The position numbers and the translations under genes are program-made. 64,000 nt of DNA from contig JADANN010000202.1 of NCBI GenBank assembly GCA_018806985.1, positions 2,971,001-3,035,000 of the forward strand, read 5' to 3'. Source of the DNA: Angiostrongylus vasorum. Taxonomy: Eukaryota > Nematoda > Chromadorea > Rhabditida > Metastrongylidae. Below the pieces are notes generated by a model. It was not told where the DNA came from. It made no database searches and saw nothing but the letters and a program-made list of their open reading frames with translations. Positions within the stretch are counted from its first letter, which is position 1, and each line of letters starts with the position of its first letter. Of the stretch, positions 12,785 to 25,375 are shown piece after piece.

Positions 12785-13125
12785 GCGCAGATCCCAGCAT
12801 TCCTTGCATTCAATTTGTTTCCTCGCATGCACCATCCATGAAGGTCTTCGAACTTTTCTTCGTGTGTGGGTTCGACTACTACTTGAGGGTTTTTCTTCTT
12901 CTTCGTCACGAATGTCATGGGATACTGATAGAGTTGATTCTCTCTGGAATCCTGAGGTAGCCATGTTGGAGCATTCGCGCGTAGATTTGGGCGATTCAGC
13001 TTGGCAAAGGCAAAGCTGATACCAACCTTTCGACCTCGGAGGGATGAGAGTGAGTCGAATCAATTCTTCGGTGGGACACGCCGTCCATGTATAGAACCGA
13101 ATTAGTTCCATTGTACTCACTACTC
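12785..13125 (-). mobile_element. SINE family II copy
   Basis: Aligns with 1340-1680: ttgcattcaatttgtttcctcg, the gtgtgggttcg block, tctctggaatcctgagg, and the accaac..tcgacctcggaggg core followed by a tcgaatcaatt B-box-like piece. The tRNA-like head lies at the right, so the element reads on the minus strand. The 112- and 129-codon ORFs over it are incidental. Confidence 0.5.
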
Positions 13126-13317
13126 GCTTCCCTATTCGCTAATCCTGCTAAGTTCAAAAGATTTGGAAGATACATTTCTGTGAGCGTTCTACAACAGAGT
13201 CCAAGATTTTGAATATCTAGAAATTTAGCCTAATAATTCCAGAGCCCGTAGAGCCGCTTCAAGTGCACCAAGGGTCTTACTGGAACAAGGGTACTTCAGT
13301 TGAACTGTGCTTCACTC

Positions 13318-13545
13318 CAGACGATTCGACTCGATGTGACAACGAAAATCCATAATGAGACACCAACTAGCTGTGGACAGTCTACTCGAATCAATTAAGA
13401 GGTGAAGAGAACGAAGGTGTGAAAACATTAGCCAAACAAAGTCCTTTAAATCAATTTCGTGTTGGCTTAAATCAAGTCCTAAGAAATCAAGGAAATATCG
13501 ATCAATTATGTCGAGGTTAAAGAAAAAAAGTCGGTTTTTTTGAAG
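13318..13545 (+). mobile_element. Solo PLE terminal segment (pLTR, family 2)
   Basis: Contains ctactcgaatc, a decayed hammerhead-like block ending gaaaacattagcc, a cgtgttggctt segment, and the family-2 end (gaggttaaag..aagtcgg) at about 13508-13538. Other family-2 copies stop at the same point. Confidence 0.55.
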
Positions 13546-13911
13546 GTCCTATCTGATTCAGAAAAATGAAACGAGAAACGAGGTCATCACAAACCTTTTC
13601 TACTTTTTTTTCTGAGTGTTTACAAATCGTTCTTTAATTGTTCCCAGAATATTATTAAAAACGGCTCAACATTGGTGAAAAACCTTAATTAAGTGTAGCA
13701 GCCAAAAAGATGTAATTGGAGGCAGTTAATTAACTACAGCTGGGATCCCTCACCGAAAGAAATCCATTGGATTCAAATGAAGGCCGGTTGAAGTAGGAAG
13801 TAAATCGAAACTACTGCCATCGATTGTGCTTGTTTACTGACCAATATTTCCTAAATTACTGTCGGAACCTATGTAATTCAGTTATTAGAGGTATGAGATA
13901 CTAGATGTATT
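13546..13911. other. Intergenic, nothing recognised
   Basis: AT-rich spacer between a PLE terminal segment and the target-site duplication of the next LINE. Confidence 0.5.
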
Positions 13912-13923
13912 AGAGGTACCTCT
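13912..13923. repeat. Target-site duplication, left copy
   Basis: The 12-mer agaggtacctct lies immediately before the LINE sequence and is repeated exactly at 15921-15932 after its tail. The 12-mer is itself palindromic. Confidence 0.8.
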
Positions 13924-15920
13924 AATCCCCACCTCCATCTCCATCACTGCTAAGGAGTTGCTCGAAAACAGAAGGAAACTGAAGCTTGATCCTAATGCAA
14001 CACGTTTAACATGGTTAGCAATAAATGCCAGCTACAGAAGAGCTTTGCAGGAAGATCTACAACGGTACAAGCAGAAGAAACTACTGGAAGCAGCAGAGGA
14101 AAAAAAGTAGTCTGAAAAATGCCGTCGGGACTTGTGTGATTATACTGTTCCGCTGTCAGCGCTGATGAGCGAAGATGGGATCGTCAAAACTTTCCGCTAT
14201 GATATGGAATTAATAGCGGAACGTTCTACACCAACCTTTTCCGTTCCACAATCCCCGTCTCGGACCCTGATATCACGCTGGAGAAAACCCACCTGGAATT
14301 CTTCCGTCGGAGGTTCGAGTTGCAATAGAAAGCATGAAAAAGAGGCATAGCTTTCAGGACCCGATAATATTACCGCAGACTTCCTTAGGGCTGGAAGGCA
14401 CAATTTACGCCTACTTCTCGCAAAGTCATATGACAGCCTACCTTCAAAAGGGAAAAAAATTCCTAGACCAGTGGAGGACATAGCGTACGCTCATCCTGCC
14501 CAAGAAAGGAGACCGAAGGGATCTTCGTAACTATCGTCCCATATGCTTGTTGAGTGTACTTTCACATACTCCACAAGCTCTCCACGAAGATTATCCTCTC
14601 GCGCATATCAAGAACATTGGATGAAGCGTAACCAGTCGAGCAAGCAGGATTTCGAAAAGGATTTTTGCTGCATGGATCACATCGAAACCGTGTCCAGGGT
14701 CATCGAAGTTTGTCGGGAATACCACCTGCCTCTAGTCTTAACCTTTGTCAACTATGAAAAAGCGTTTGACAGTGTCGAAACGAATGCAATCCTATCAGCG
14801 CTCGTCGATCAAGGAGTGGATCCGTCCTACATAGGAACTCTGTGGGACTGTTATCGGAACTGCGCTGCGAAAAATACAGCTTTTCCATCGACCTCTTACC
14901 ATAACCATAGGAAAAAGGGGGTTCGACAGGGCGAAACAATATCGCCAAAGCTGTTCAGTGCCGCACTGCAGTGGATAATGAAGTCACTCGACTGGGATGA
15001 GAAAGGCATACGTATTGATGGAAAATTCCTATCAAACCTTCGTTTCGCCGATGATATTGTCATCTTCTCAAGAAGTACTAGCGAAGCAGAGGTGATGATC
15101 AACGAGCTCAACGAAGTGGGGAAAAAGATCGGACTTCGCATAAATCGAAGGAAGACCCAGGTCATGAAAAAACCCATGGCGCGAAGGCGAAAGAATTGAA
15201 TTGGATGGCTCTCTCATTGCAGAGACCACCTCGTACGTATACCTTGGGCCTTCAATGAACATGGAAAACAACATAAAGGGGAAACTAGATGGAAGAAGGA
15301 GAGCAACTTGGGCCGCATTCGGGCCTCTCAAAAGAAGCCACCGACCAACTGAAGGACCCGAAAATCCGCGCTCATCTCTTCGATTCTACGGTCCTCCCAG
15401 CGGTCTGTTATGCTGCGGAGACGTGGGTTGATACTTCAACTACGTCAAGAATGCTTTGCACTACTCATAAGGCGCTTTGAGCGATGTCTTTTGAAATATA
15501 ACCGGCACTCTCAATATCTAGCCGGAATGCGAAGCTCTGACCTTCGAAATCTGTCACGTCTTCGAGATCCAGGAGAATATGCATCGACAGCGAAACATAG
15601 ATGGGCCGGTCACATAATGAGAAGAACAAACGACAGATGGACGAAAAAGAACAGTAGAGTGGTCTTCAAAAAGAATGCAGACGTCTCCTAGGGACGACCA
15701 CGTACACGTTGGGCGGAAGTGTTCGTAAACAAAGTTAATCGGCTGTACCCGCAGCTGCAGTTGTTTTACAGGTCACGGTATGAGACTCGCACGCACTGTA
15801 ATGCATGAACAAGACCACCACCATGGACTTCGATTGTGAGAGAAAGAAACGAATGGCACATGTGCTGGGGTCCGCACAGCTCGTTAAGACGGACCGTCCA
15901 AGTATCCAAGTAAGTAAGTG
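13924..15920 (+). mobile_element. RTE-clade LINE, second family, 5'-truncated
   Basis: The element is bounded by a perfect 12-bp direct repeat and ends in the tail aagtatccaagtaagtaagt, as expected for target-primed reverse transcription. It starts in the endonuclease-RT linker, so the endonuclease is missing (5' truncation). It then holds an RT domain (14543-15199) and a C-terminal region (15201-15690) split by stop codons and frameshifts. The sequence differs clearly from the A-E copies, so it is a separate RTE family. It cannot move on its own. Confidence 0.85.
14543..15199 (+). CDS. Reverse transcriptase domain fragment (RTE LINE)
   Basis: Open frame of 218 codons inside the LINE. It carries the RT palm motifs in order: FVNYEKAFDSVE (motif A region), KKGVRQGETISPKLF (motif B region) and LRFADDIVIF (motif C, FADD at 15044-15055), followed by GKKIGLRINRRKTQVM (motif D/E region). 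The catalytic aspartates of motif C are intact, unlike copies A, C and E. The upstream fingers region is in another frame and the C-terminal part follows a stop at 15197-15199, so the full protein is not encoded. The ATG at 14543 is only the first Met in an older, longer frame. A relic rather than a host gene. Confidence 0.8.
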   Translation: MLVECTFTYSTSSPRRLSSRAYQEHWMKRNQSSKQDFEKDFCCMDHIETVSRVIEVCREYHLPLVLTFVNYEKAFDSVETNAILSALVDQGVDPSYIGTLWDCYRNCAAKNTAFPSTSYHNHRKKGVRQGETISPKLFSAALQWIMKSLDWDEKGIRIDGKFLSNLRFADDIVIFSRSTSEAEVMINELNEVGKKIGLRINRRKTQVMKKPMARRRKN

Positions 15921-15932
15921 AGAGGTACCTCT
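15921..15932. repeat. Target-site duplication, right copy
   Basis: Exact repeat of agaggtacctct at 13912-13923. It marks the 3' boundary of the LINE. Confidence 0.8.
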
Positions 15933-16369
15933 GCGATGTACCTGTCCTGATGCCTTGCTTCATTGCCGATGAATTAATACCGAAATTTTACTTGCGTGAG
16001 GTATTTTCATCCGGGTTTGACAGTCTTAAAAACGTGCAGCGTTTACGGATTTGCGAGAATTCTGTTATTAGCAATCACAAATGCTCCAGTGAGTTCCCTT
16101 GAAGTCTCCATCAGATCATATTGCAGCCCAGAGCTGCCCACTTGGCTTCATTTGTTCGAGAGAAGCAAAAAACTCTTTTTCTATTAATAGATGTTCATCT
16201 CTGTTTTAAGCATAGAATGAGAGGGAGCGAATATATACGAGCACCCTGTTAGGATCTCCCGTAAGAGTTGGGTACCGTCACCGGCAAAGATACACAGTGT
16301 TTGGAGACGACTGTGAATCTCTTATCAAGTTTTTCCTTTACTTAATTTTCTTCTCTAGGTGCTAAATAC
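15933..16369. other. No supported gene
   Basis: Nothing recognisable beyond short random ORFs. Confidence 0.5.
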
Positions 16370-16575
16370 AATCTGCATACGTGGAAGTACATATTGTGTG
16401 TGTATATAAGATTAAGTATATAAGATAAGTGCAATTCAGTCCGATGGAGAAAACACAAAATCCCGTGCGCTTAATCTCTGCGTCTCTGGGTGAATACGTG
16501 GCCGCGTTTAAAGCGTACGCAGCCCTAGCGGGTAGTCAGCACAAAAAAACTAATCTGAGGGAGATTCGTGGGTAA
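16370..16575 (-). mobile_element. Possible old RTE 5'-UTR relic
   Basis: Pieces resemble the 5' leader of RTE copies A and C read on the minus strand: atacaatctgcatacg, a gcttaatctctgcg segment, and a final gagggagattcgtggg that matches gagggagatccgtgg at 46503-46517. Similarity is patchy, so this is tentative. Confidence 0.35.
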
Positions 16576-19500
16576 GTATATACAGGATCCGTTGTTTACA
16601 GATGCTATGGCGTTTTCATAATTGCTTGACGGTTCAGTGCGGTAGTATTATACTTCGTTTTTCTCAAATCACGTTTCAGGCAGACGAGAGCACGAAACAA
16701 TACGGTTGAAAGCAATAGCATAAATATTCGACTTGCTCTGTTGCCTATAGACATCGATTAATCACAGAAAAGTGTTGCCATTCTGAGAAAACCCTCTTCG
16801 CAAGACAATAAAGCTCCCTACGATCTTAGAGGGCCCGAAGCCTGAAAGCGAAAATAAGGAAATGCTCCAGCACGACCAAATATTGAGTGAAACCACTCTC
16901 CGTCATCATTCACCATTTAAACGAAGAGACAAGGCTGCAGATTCCTATGCGGAAGAAGCCGAAATCGTACAGAAACCTCACTACACCTAAGAATTACGGT
17001 TACAAAACAACGAAAAGAATAGAAGAAGGATCAGAGCCTGCAGGTAGTATGAAGCTATTCCAAGCTATTTAAATATAGAGGTAATATCATTTACAGCTCA
17101 ATGCAGTTTTCATCATGTGGACCACCTTGTTTTTGTGCACACGATGATTGTCACGATATTATGGTGGCAAAAACTAAATTAACTAAATTAGAAGAGCTAT
17201 TTAAATGCTACGATGGTCCGTGTTTATGAATCAAGAGAATTGTTGCAGATCGTAACGTGATTTCCGCTTGAATGATAGCTTGCTGTCTAGACGAGATTTT
17301 CTTTCCGTGAGGCATTTCTTTCCAGATTCTCATTATTTTCCAGCTAGGTACCTTACTACCGGGATGACAGTTCCACACAGCCACAAACATCCCGGAGCTG
17401 TGATGAAGCGGTGAATTGCTTGAGGGGGGATTTAAGTGATTAAATAAAAAGTTGTTATCTCAGTGGTAGAAAATAGCTTGATAATTTTTGAGTCGACGGT
17501 ACAGTGAAACACCATCGTCAGCATAAATGGCAAGTTTTTTGGGAATTTTAGGATGCGATGCTGACGTCTTAAATGTGAGAGTAGCAACCGATGCATCTAC
17601 CGCTTGAAAATGAATTAGTAACAGAAATAAAGCAAATTCGCACAGTTTCTATCTGAAAACAACCACCAAACAGGATATGCTTGGACGTTGTGGAAAGTGT
17701 GTAACTCTTTCAGTCCCTTATTTCAGTGGACATTGTCTCGAAAAAACTTTGGTGGATAAGGACCAACTTTTTCTCTCATTATTCCTTAAGATTAATAGCA
17801 AAGAATCCTCCGACACTTTCAAAACTATGGAAATGTTTCTTCTCGACCAAAAAATTGCTTCGAAAGTAGTGTTAAATCAGACGGAAAGTACTGCGAACAT
17901 AACGCAGCGTTTTTCAGCGGTATAGTCTCACGATTTCTCTAGGAAGAAAAAAACAACGAGTCCTTGTGCAGTTCTGCGGGTTTACTTTTACAAGGAGTGA
18001 GCATAACTTTTACATGGAGCATCCCATAAGTAGAGGAATTGACTTACTCTCATTTTCTTACAGAAAACAAAAAATACCACTTGAAAATAGATTGCAAAAG
18101 AAGGAGCAATTTCTTCGCAGTGAGTTCTTTCTAAGCAAGTGCTGTAAACGAATTCGGTTGTAGGAGATGAGAACTCATGAAATTCAACTTCAACTTCAAC
18201 TGCTTCAAAGTTGGACTCTATTTTTATTTCATTTATACATATACATATGTATATATGTATGACCGAGCATTTCAGATTCCGCTAACGCTATCCAGCACCT
18301 TCTTCATTCGATTTGTTTTCTTCCATCCGTCGCTACGTCTTTTTGAATTTGAGTGTGCGTTCAGTTGCTGCTTCAGTATTTAGTTTCTTTTCATAAGGAG
18401 CATTAAACGCTGAACTCCCTGGAATCACAAGATAGTTGCGTTAGGCCATTCCCATGTCTAGTCAGTCGCTAAACTATGTTGACCAGAAGGGGTTTCTTCC
18501 AAACAATCCCGATACAGCTTCATTTATCAGTTGGTGCGCAAGGTCGAACTTGGTAGCGTATTAGTACTATTGAAGGTCGTGTCTGATTTCTGCGTCTCTC
18601 TCACCTTTAAGCTTAGAATAAATTCGATAAATATTTCTGTGCAGAAGTGTTAGATTAGGACTTAATTGATGGTATAAGAGCAATGGCTTCCGAGAATTTT
18701 AAGGCATTCAGAAAATTTACTGGCATCTGTAATATGCTTCTGTTAAAGGGTAAAGTGTAAATTTAAAGGCCATACTACTTCCTATCATTTGCATTTCAGT
18801 CTATGCATATGGTCTCGACTACATTAACACAATGGCTTTAGCCTCAGCATAAAAGTAGAAAAAAAAGAGAAGGAAAACACGGCTGTAAAGTTGGCAAGAA
18901 AGGAAAGGGGAAAAAATGAGCTGCATAAAAAATTCCTTCCTGGACACAATTAGAAGAAACTATCATTCTACAATGAAGCGATTGAAAAACACGAACTGTG
19001 TCTAGTGAAATCTTCGACGGTTTAGTCATCGATAAAAATGCCCACTGAAACTGCTCAGCTTCTTTCAATATTGTTAGGCAAACCCCCTCACGTTCTGCTC
19101 ATTACGTTAAATGTATGGACTCCCATAGTGTGAATAGAAAAATAGTATTCTGTCCTACATTTTTTCATGGCTTACACTGAACAACTGCGAGACAAGGCAC
19201 ATTTTCCACCTATGCCGTTGTTGTGCGATTGGCTCTACTTGGCGCCTCATTGCATTTTCAGAGTAGTCCTGATTTAAAAAATCGTGTCCGGTTTAGAGTA
19301 TAAGTAGTCAACATAACAGGGGCTATGTAGGCGTTTCAGATTTAAAGCGTTCACTTCGTCAAAGAGTCCAGTTCACCTTGTTTTTCTTCCATCTATCGCC
19401 TGGTCTCATCATATGACCAACATGCTTGTGCTTTGCTTTGGAACTGGTTTTTATTCCACTGGATCATAAAGAATGGATGTCTCGTGAGAATATAAACTAC

Positions 19501-21999
19501 GAAGTCTAAAAGAATGTTTTATATGAGGATCATAATAGGTTAAGGAAGAAGTTTTGCAAGCGACTCTACAAGACTGTTGTGTTTCTACAATAAGGTTGAT
19601 CTAGCGAAGGTAAAAAATTTATAAAAACATTCGTTAATCCTTGCTTTAAGGGTCCAACGAAATCCATGGGGCCCTTAGGCGACATCTGAATAACGTCAAA
19701 CAATGGAAGAGAACCAGTTCTGTGAATTATCTTTTGCAACCTTCTAAAGACAACGAAAGAAACAACGAGAAAGCAGCAACAGTCGTAATCAACGAACCCT
19801 TCATAGGTACCCCGCTGCAATATCAATCGTTGGTTCATTCGCTCTACTGTTGCAAACATGAATTTTTATGACACAAGATAACTCATGGATTTTGAACCCA
19901 TGAATATTACTGCAATAGAATGGGAATAAACCTTAACATTATTGACAAAAATACAGCTACTAGCAATGATTATTTTGACAAAGAAGATCTGCTATAAAAT
20001 GAGGGATATGTAGCTGAGCTTTAAAATATTATAAAGGTTGTCAATTATTCAGGTGGTCAGAATATTTAGCTGGAAGTAAAAGAAAGCTGGAAGAACTGCT
20101 GAGTGAAAAGTGTAGAACAAGCATTCCGTTCATACTAGTTAGTTGAGGCAATGAAGTGGGATTAGGTTTATTTGAGGAGACTGAACACAGCGACATTTTG
20201 CCATGCGACTGCATTTCTCGTTAACGATATTTTCAATAGCTGCTGAATGAATGTGATGGTATAATAGAAATACATTCTGGGTTCCATTATGGCAATGTGG
20301 CACCATTCACATTCATAACGATGAAAGGACTATCCTTTGAGCTCAGTCCTCTTAAAAATTCAGCTCAGCCGAGTGAATGACAAACTCCTGAAGACCTCCG
20401 AATACAGGAAAAGATTAAGCTAGTGACAGCTCATTTTAGAATTGTTACACAATCCAGATCGCTGTTCGTGTGACCAAGATACGCAGGCACTGCTATCCCT
20501 CCATTACTAGAAATGGTAAAATCGCACGACGAAAAGCTTCATAAACAAGCGGTGAGTTGACCAATGGGAAACATCCGGCAGTGGGAAATTTCAGTTACTA
20601 TAATCGCAAAGAATTTGAAATGTGGATTAATTTACATTGTTCATTAATTTATGAAGGTCTTACAGATACGATAAGAAGGAATAAAGTCGATGAAGTCAGA
20701 TATTTTAATAAGGGCGCGCCGAGAAAATTCCTTCAGATTAAGAAGACTTGAATGAAAAGGAAGAAAAGCGTTAAAGCACGGTAGTGATCACGGCCGTACC
20801 ATGGCAACACGTATAAAGAAGGAAGAAACACATGGGAACTTTAGAAAAGGAAAAGCTGTAAGATAAGCTAGTCTTTGATAAATGCTTGACGAGGGATTTC
20901 GTGTTTCAAAAGAAAAAAGTTTATAGGACTAAATATTACTTAGATGATTAAAAGAAAGCTCTCTTGCAATAATAACCGTCAAAAGCCATTTAGAGAAAAT
21001 TTGAAGAAGATCTAGGTTGCCTAGAAGATTGCATAGACATCACATTCAAAAGTCTGATCACAACAAATAAGTCGTATAACCAGAAGAGAGACGAGAGATC
21101 GATAGTTTGAGATCCTGAAGGGAAAATGACTTTAATTAATGACTCTGCCAAGTAAAGAATGAGCATGATAAGGCCAACTTTACGAGCCTTCTCATTTTTT
21201 GATTTTTGAACAATTTCGCAGCAATTTCGTTATTTACTCAATATTTCTTTATTTCCGATCTTCCCAAAACGCTTCAATTTAAAAAAAACGATTCTTGCTA
21301 GCAGACGTCGGAAGATGTCTGGCAGCAGTAACTATTAAGAAGGCTTCTCTAGCCTAAAGGTAATTATAAGGAAGAGTGATGCACGAGCGATACAGTTCTC
21401 ACTGATATTAAAAGAGCCGTAGGCATTAATAATTACATTCAAGAAAAATCCTTTATTTTTAGAACGACACTTTTTGTCAAAAAAAAGTCATCAACATTGT
21501 GAACACAAAAAAGATATCATCGTGTAAAGCAAGTCAGTCACAGCATTTCTTTGGAAAAAATTGGATTAGCCAAACCGTAAGGCTCGCTGCCATCACAGCA
21601 AATGCAGTCGTCTGGAAGAATCTAAGTAGCAAGTTGACAAACATCCTTTCTATCTACCAGACACCTGTCTTTGGTGGCGACGTGAGAACGTGCTATCACG
21701 GCTGTCTCAGGATTCTATAGAAAATCACACTCGACCATCATTCTAAGTGGCAGTGAGGAATAAGAAGATGACAGGTCGTCTAGTTTCTACGGAATCCACA
21801 CGTAAATCTGGCCACCTTCATGGATAACAGTTGGAAATCACAAGGAAACGACCGAAGAAGTGCTACAGAAATTGCACTACATGTAAAGACAGGTCGTCCA
21901 AGGGTCTAAGTTTTCATCAGCATAAATCATTCTAGCACTCATAAATCTTCTGCCTATTATTAAGAAAACAACATTAATTAGGGGTAATCACAATCTTAA
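16576..21999. other. 5.4-kb stretch without a supported gene
   Basis: I read both strands and found only ORFs of 60-97 codons with no motif, no credible exon chain and none of the repeat families seen elsewhere. A short tatacatatgtatat simple repeat occurs near 18236-18262. A small or very exon-poor gene could be missed. Confidence 0.4.
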
Positions 22000-22178
22000 C
22001 CTTTTTATTTACTGCCTATTCTTTTTAACGGCAGGGTATATTGCGAACTAGCTGAGAGACAGGCGAACGAAGGACCCGCATGGTGTGGTGGTGAACGCGT
22101 TACTCCCCGGAAAGGACAATACGGGTTCGTTTCCCACCGCAGACACATGCGGTCTGGAGTTTTGCAAACATCTCAACT
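22000..22178. repeat. Fold-back element, partial
   Basis: Starts with the terminal motif tttttatttactgcctattc..ggcag, then jumps to ctagctgagagacaggcg, gaacgcgttactccccggaaagg and ccaccgcagacac, ending gttttgcaaacatctcaac. Relative to the 10470 copy most of the left arm is missing. Confidence 0.75.
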
Positions 22179-24364
22179 TTATAGAAAAAAATTAGGGTAA
22201 TTCATGAGAACAGGTAGATGTTCATTCGTTTGTCGATGGTATATTCTTATTTGTCAGATGTCATTTTTCTATCCCGCAGGACTGTGAAGAAGGAACAGCT
22301 TTTGGAGAAAATGCACAGTTTCGCGAGACATCGAAACTTTTCGACATCATGAGTGTTCAGATGTATTAAACTACTCAAAACAGAGCCGTTGCTCACTACA
22401 GCTGACGTCCGTTCAACTACCAACAAAAATGATTAATGGCGATGACTTCAGCTTGCATTCACATTGTCTCTACCAATAGTTTAACCAGAAGTCAAGGTTT
22501 TTTTCATCCGACATATTTTATAACTTACGGGATTTATTTATAACCGCTTTGGCTTTCTTTGTTTTAACAAGCTTATTATCGAGAAATACTGCACCATTAA
22601 GCCAAGGTAAATGGTTAATAGGCCGTACCTGGAATAGATAATTAGCCTTTCACTACGGGGAATTAAAAACACTAAATGTGACGTTCCATGAAAAGTGTAA
22701 AGGATAGCGCGTGGATGTTAATTAATCACTTAGAGATGCACTATACATTCGAATTCTTCCGTAAAAGTGCAGAGGTGACTTAATGCATATTTGGGCAATA
22801 GCATGACTTGAGAGTGCCTGCTGATTTATGAAGTCAGTGCCTTCATTGCCGAGGCAAGTCTGGTAGCAATGGACATCAAGGAGTGATAGGAGCTTGGTCA
22901 GCTTAACGCGATCATGTACGTATTGCAGGATAATTCTATCCATTACGCCCCCCGCAACATTTTACTAGACGCGGCAATCTGTAGAGAGTTGTGTCATTGA
23001 ATATGCAAGGATGTATACGCACGGAAGAAACTTGTCCATCGTATTGAATTTCAGCGGAAGTAATAGCACGAAACAAGTGTGTAAGGATCGAGCTATACCC
23101 GTGATAAGATGAATACATGATATTTTTTATTTATTAGGATGGTTAGCATAAATTTACAAAATAATTATTGATTGGTTTTATTCATTAAGTGTAGTTCTAC
23201 TACTGTGCAACTACCATTTACGACACTGTACATGTACCCTTTCTCCGCGGAAAGGTGTCACGGTAATTCTAGGTATATTATTAAAAAATAGGCAAAAAAT
23301 TTGGTAGTTCTCATGCCTTCGAACCAGCGGAGTGCAATAGAGGAGCCACCACGCATCTGTGGTATTTCTCGATTACTCCCAACCAAAGATTAACAGTATC
23401 GGATGCAAACGAACAAGGGATATACGTGATAATGATTCGTTGCTCTGATCTTCAACAATCAGACGACGAATTCCACGAGACTTTCCTTTAACTGAAGGAT
23501 ATGGGCAGAATATTAGAAAAATTAAATAAGGTAAAAAGAATAGCTAGCAGAAAACACCATCAAAGTCATGCATCATTTGAAATCGTCGGGGAGCAAGCAA
23601 TGTCCACTTATAACCAACACCACGATAGTCGCGAAACTGCTCTCTGACGAAGAAAGCTGGTAGTCGCAAAATTAATGCGAATGGAAGTGAATGCACTGCG
23701 GTGTGAAGCTTTTGAACGGGAAGTGGTGTTGTCAGTTTAAAAAACGCATTCAAAGTCGAAAACACTTGACAGCTTACAGCAATTAGCCTCAGTACTTACT
23801 AGAAGGGCCATAGAATGAATGATTATCTCAAAGAGCTCGTAGTACAGCAGCATGACGCTCTCTGGAAAACAATTTTTATACATCGCTATTTTGTTGTTAT
23901 GTAAAATTGTGCTCGTGTCGCTAGAACTATAATTCTAAGCATAGCGTAAAATTGACCATTAGTCCACAATCTATTACATTTCATTACTAATTGACATCGT
24001 TCTTCCGAAGCAATAAATATGATAACACATTAGTTTCCGATTTGATTTTTTTAATAACCTTAATAATTACTTTGTAAAGGTTTTTTCACTGGAATTGTGA
24101 CATTAAATATTTCCATAGCCCCTTCCACTCCAATTTTAAAGGCATAGTTTGAGTAGAAGAGCCGAAAATTGGAAGAGAGGTCATCAGAAGGTCAATGAGA
24201 GGACCAGTGACAAAGGAACGACAGCTGTACATTGGGTTGGCAGATTCTGTTTCGAACAATAGTAGCTAAAAAGGTGCTGACATTATTAAAACTGTTGCCA
24301 AGAAAATAGACATTGAAACTATTGTTATCATTCAGGACACCACCAGTTTTGCCATTCTTAATAA
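22179..24364. other. No supported gene
   Basis: AT-rich, short random ORFs, no recognised repeat family. Confidence 0.45.
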
Positions 24365-24605
24365 GAGGGGGCGGATAACACAATGGTAGTGATGTCCATC
24401 ATCACGAGCATGGTGCTTGTCCAGGGAAAAAATCGCTCTCTGCCTCTGTGCAATATAACAGGAAACGCTTCATTCCGACTATCTCAGGATTCCAGGCAGA
24501 CTCTATACGCCCAGCACTGTGCAACATTCAAGATTAAACGAAAATCCTCAACCAGCAACAGAAGCGACACGTAAAAGTTGGAAGAGCTTCGCGGATGATG
24601 GGTAG
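24365..24605 (+). mobile_element. SINE family II copy, plus orientation
   Basis: Begins with a tRNA-like head (gcggataacacaatggtagtg, with an A-box-like taacacaatgg). It continues with catcatcacgagcatggtgct and reaches the body segments tctcaggattccaggcagac and cgtaaaagttggaag, both matching the reverse complement of 56385-56705. The B box and core are diverged. Confidence 0.5.
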
Positions 24606-25124
24606 GAGGAATGTGAGAGGTGATGGGATCGGCACAGTAGACATTAACTTGAAGGGATTCTGGGTAACCACGGGCCTAACAGGTAGAAGTCGGTCAGATC
24701 TGACCATGCATTTGAGCTGAGGCAAAGATAAAGTCATGGTATGAGGATTTCGTCTCTGCACTTTTGCTGCTCCTAGTTGCCTTATATGTCCTGCTTACAC
24801 ACGACCAAAACACGATAAGCAAAATTGTTAGAGATGCAGTATAATAACTGATTCACGGTTGCTGGTCCCACCCTGCTTTGGCCTACAGTGACTCTCATCC
24901 CTTGCGGTAGGGATATTACTAACCATGCTTGCTTAGGAAGTATTCATCCCAATCCATAAAAAGACATCCTGTGGGGATGATAGGGGAACGCTGCGGTAGA
25001 GCCATCATGGATGTGTCTCCATAGAATGTGGGCCCATGTCAGCTGCTTGAAAATCCGGAAGATATCCATGAGTCTTCTCACTTCATTACAATTCAAGGCT
25101 GACAAATTGCTCATGGGCTTTTTC
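24606..25124. other. No supported gene
   Basis: Moderate GC for the region, but no ORF with a recognisable motif and no known repeat. Confidence 0.4.
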
Positions 25125-25375
25125 TTTTTTGCCGCTTTTACTAGAAACTGTATAAAATAAAACGACTTATTCTCGTCGACGGGCGATTGCTGATGGCATC
25201 GTTAAGATAAAGAACTGAGTGACAGAAAGGCAAAGGAAAGACCTCAGTGGTGCAGTTGGGGATCCGGCCTGGAGTCCAAGTTTTGCAAATATCTCAGCAT
25301 CATTCTGACTGTAATCTACATAAGATCGTGCCGAGAAAAAATAATAGGAGTAGATAAAAAAGTCATACAAAGAGA
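25125..25375. repeat. Fold-back element, diverged copy
   Basis: Carries the family landmarks gcgattgctgatggcatcg, the gagtgacagaaaggc block, ttttgcaaatatctcagcatc and a terminal gccgagaaaa..agtagataaaaaagtca segment. Confidence 0.65.

Noticed and set aside
12622..13120. ORFs of 112 and 129 codons
   Set aside because: They lie over a SINE family II copy on both strands and have no conserved protein motif.
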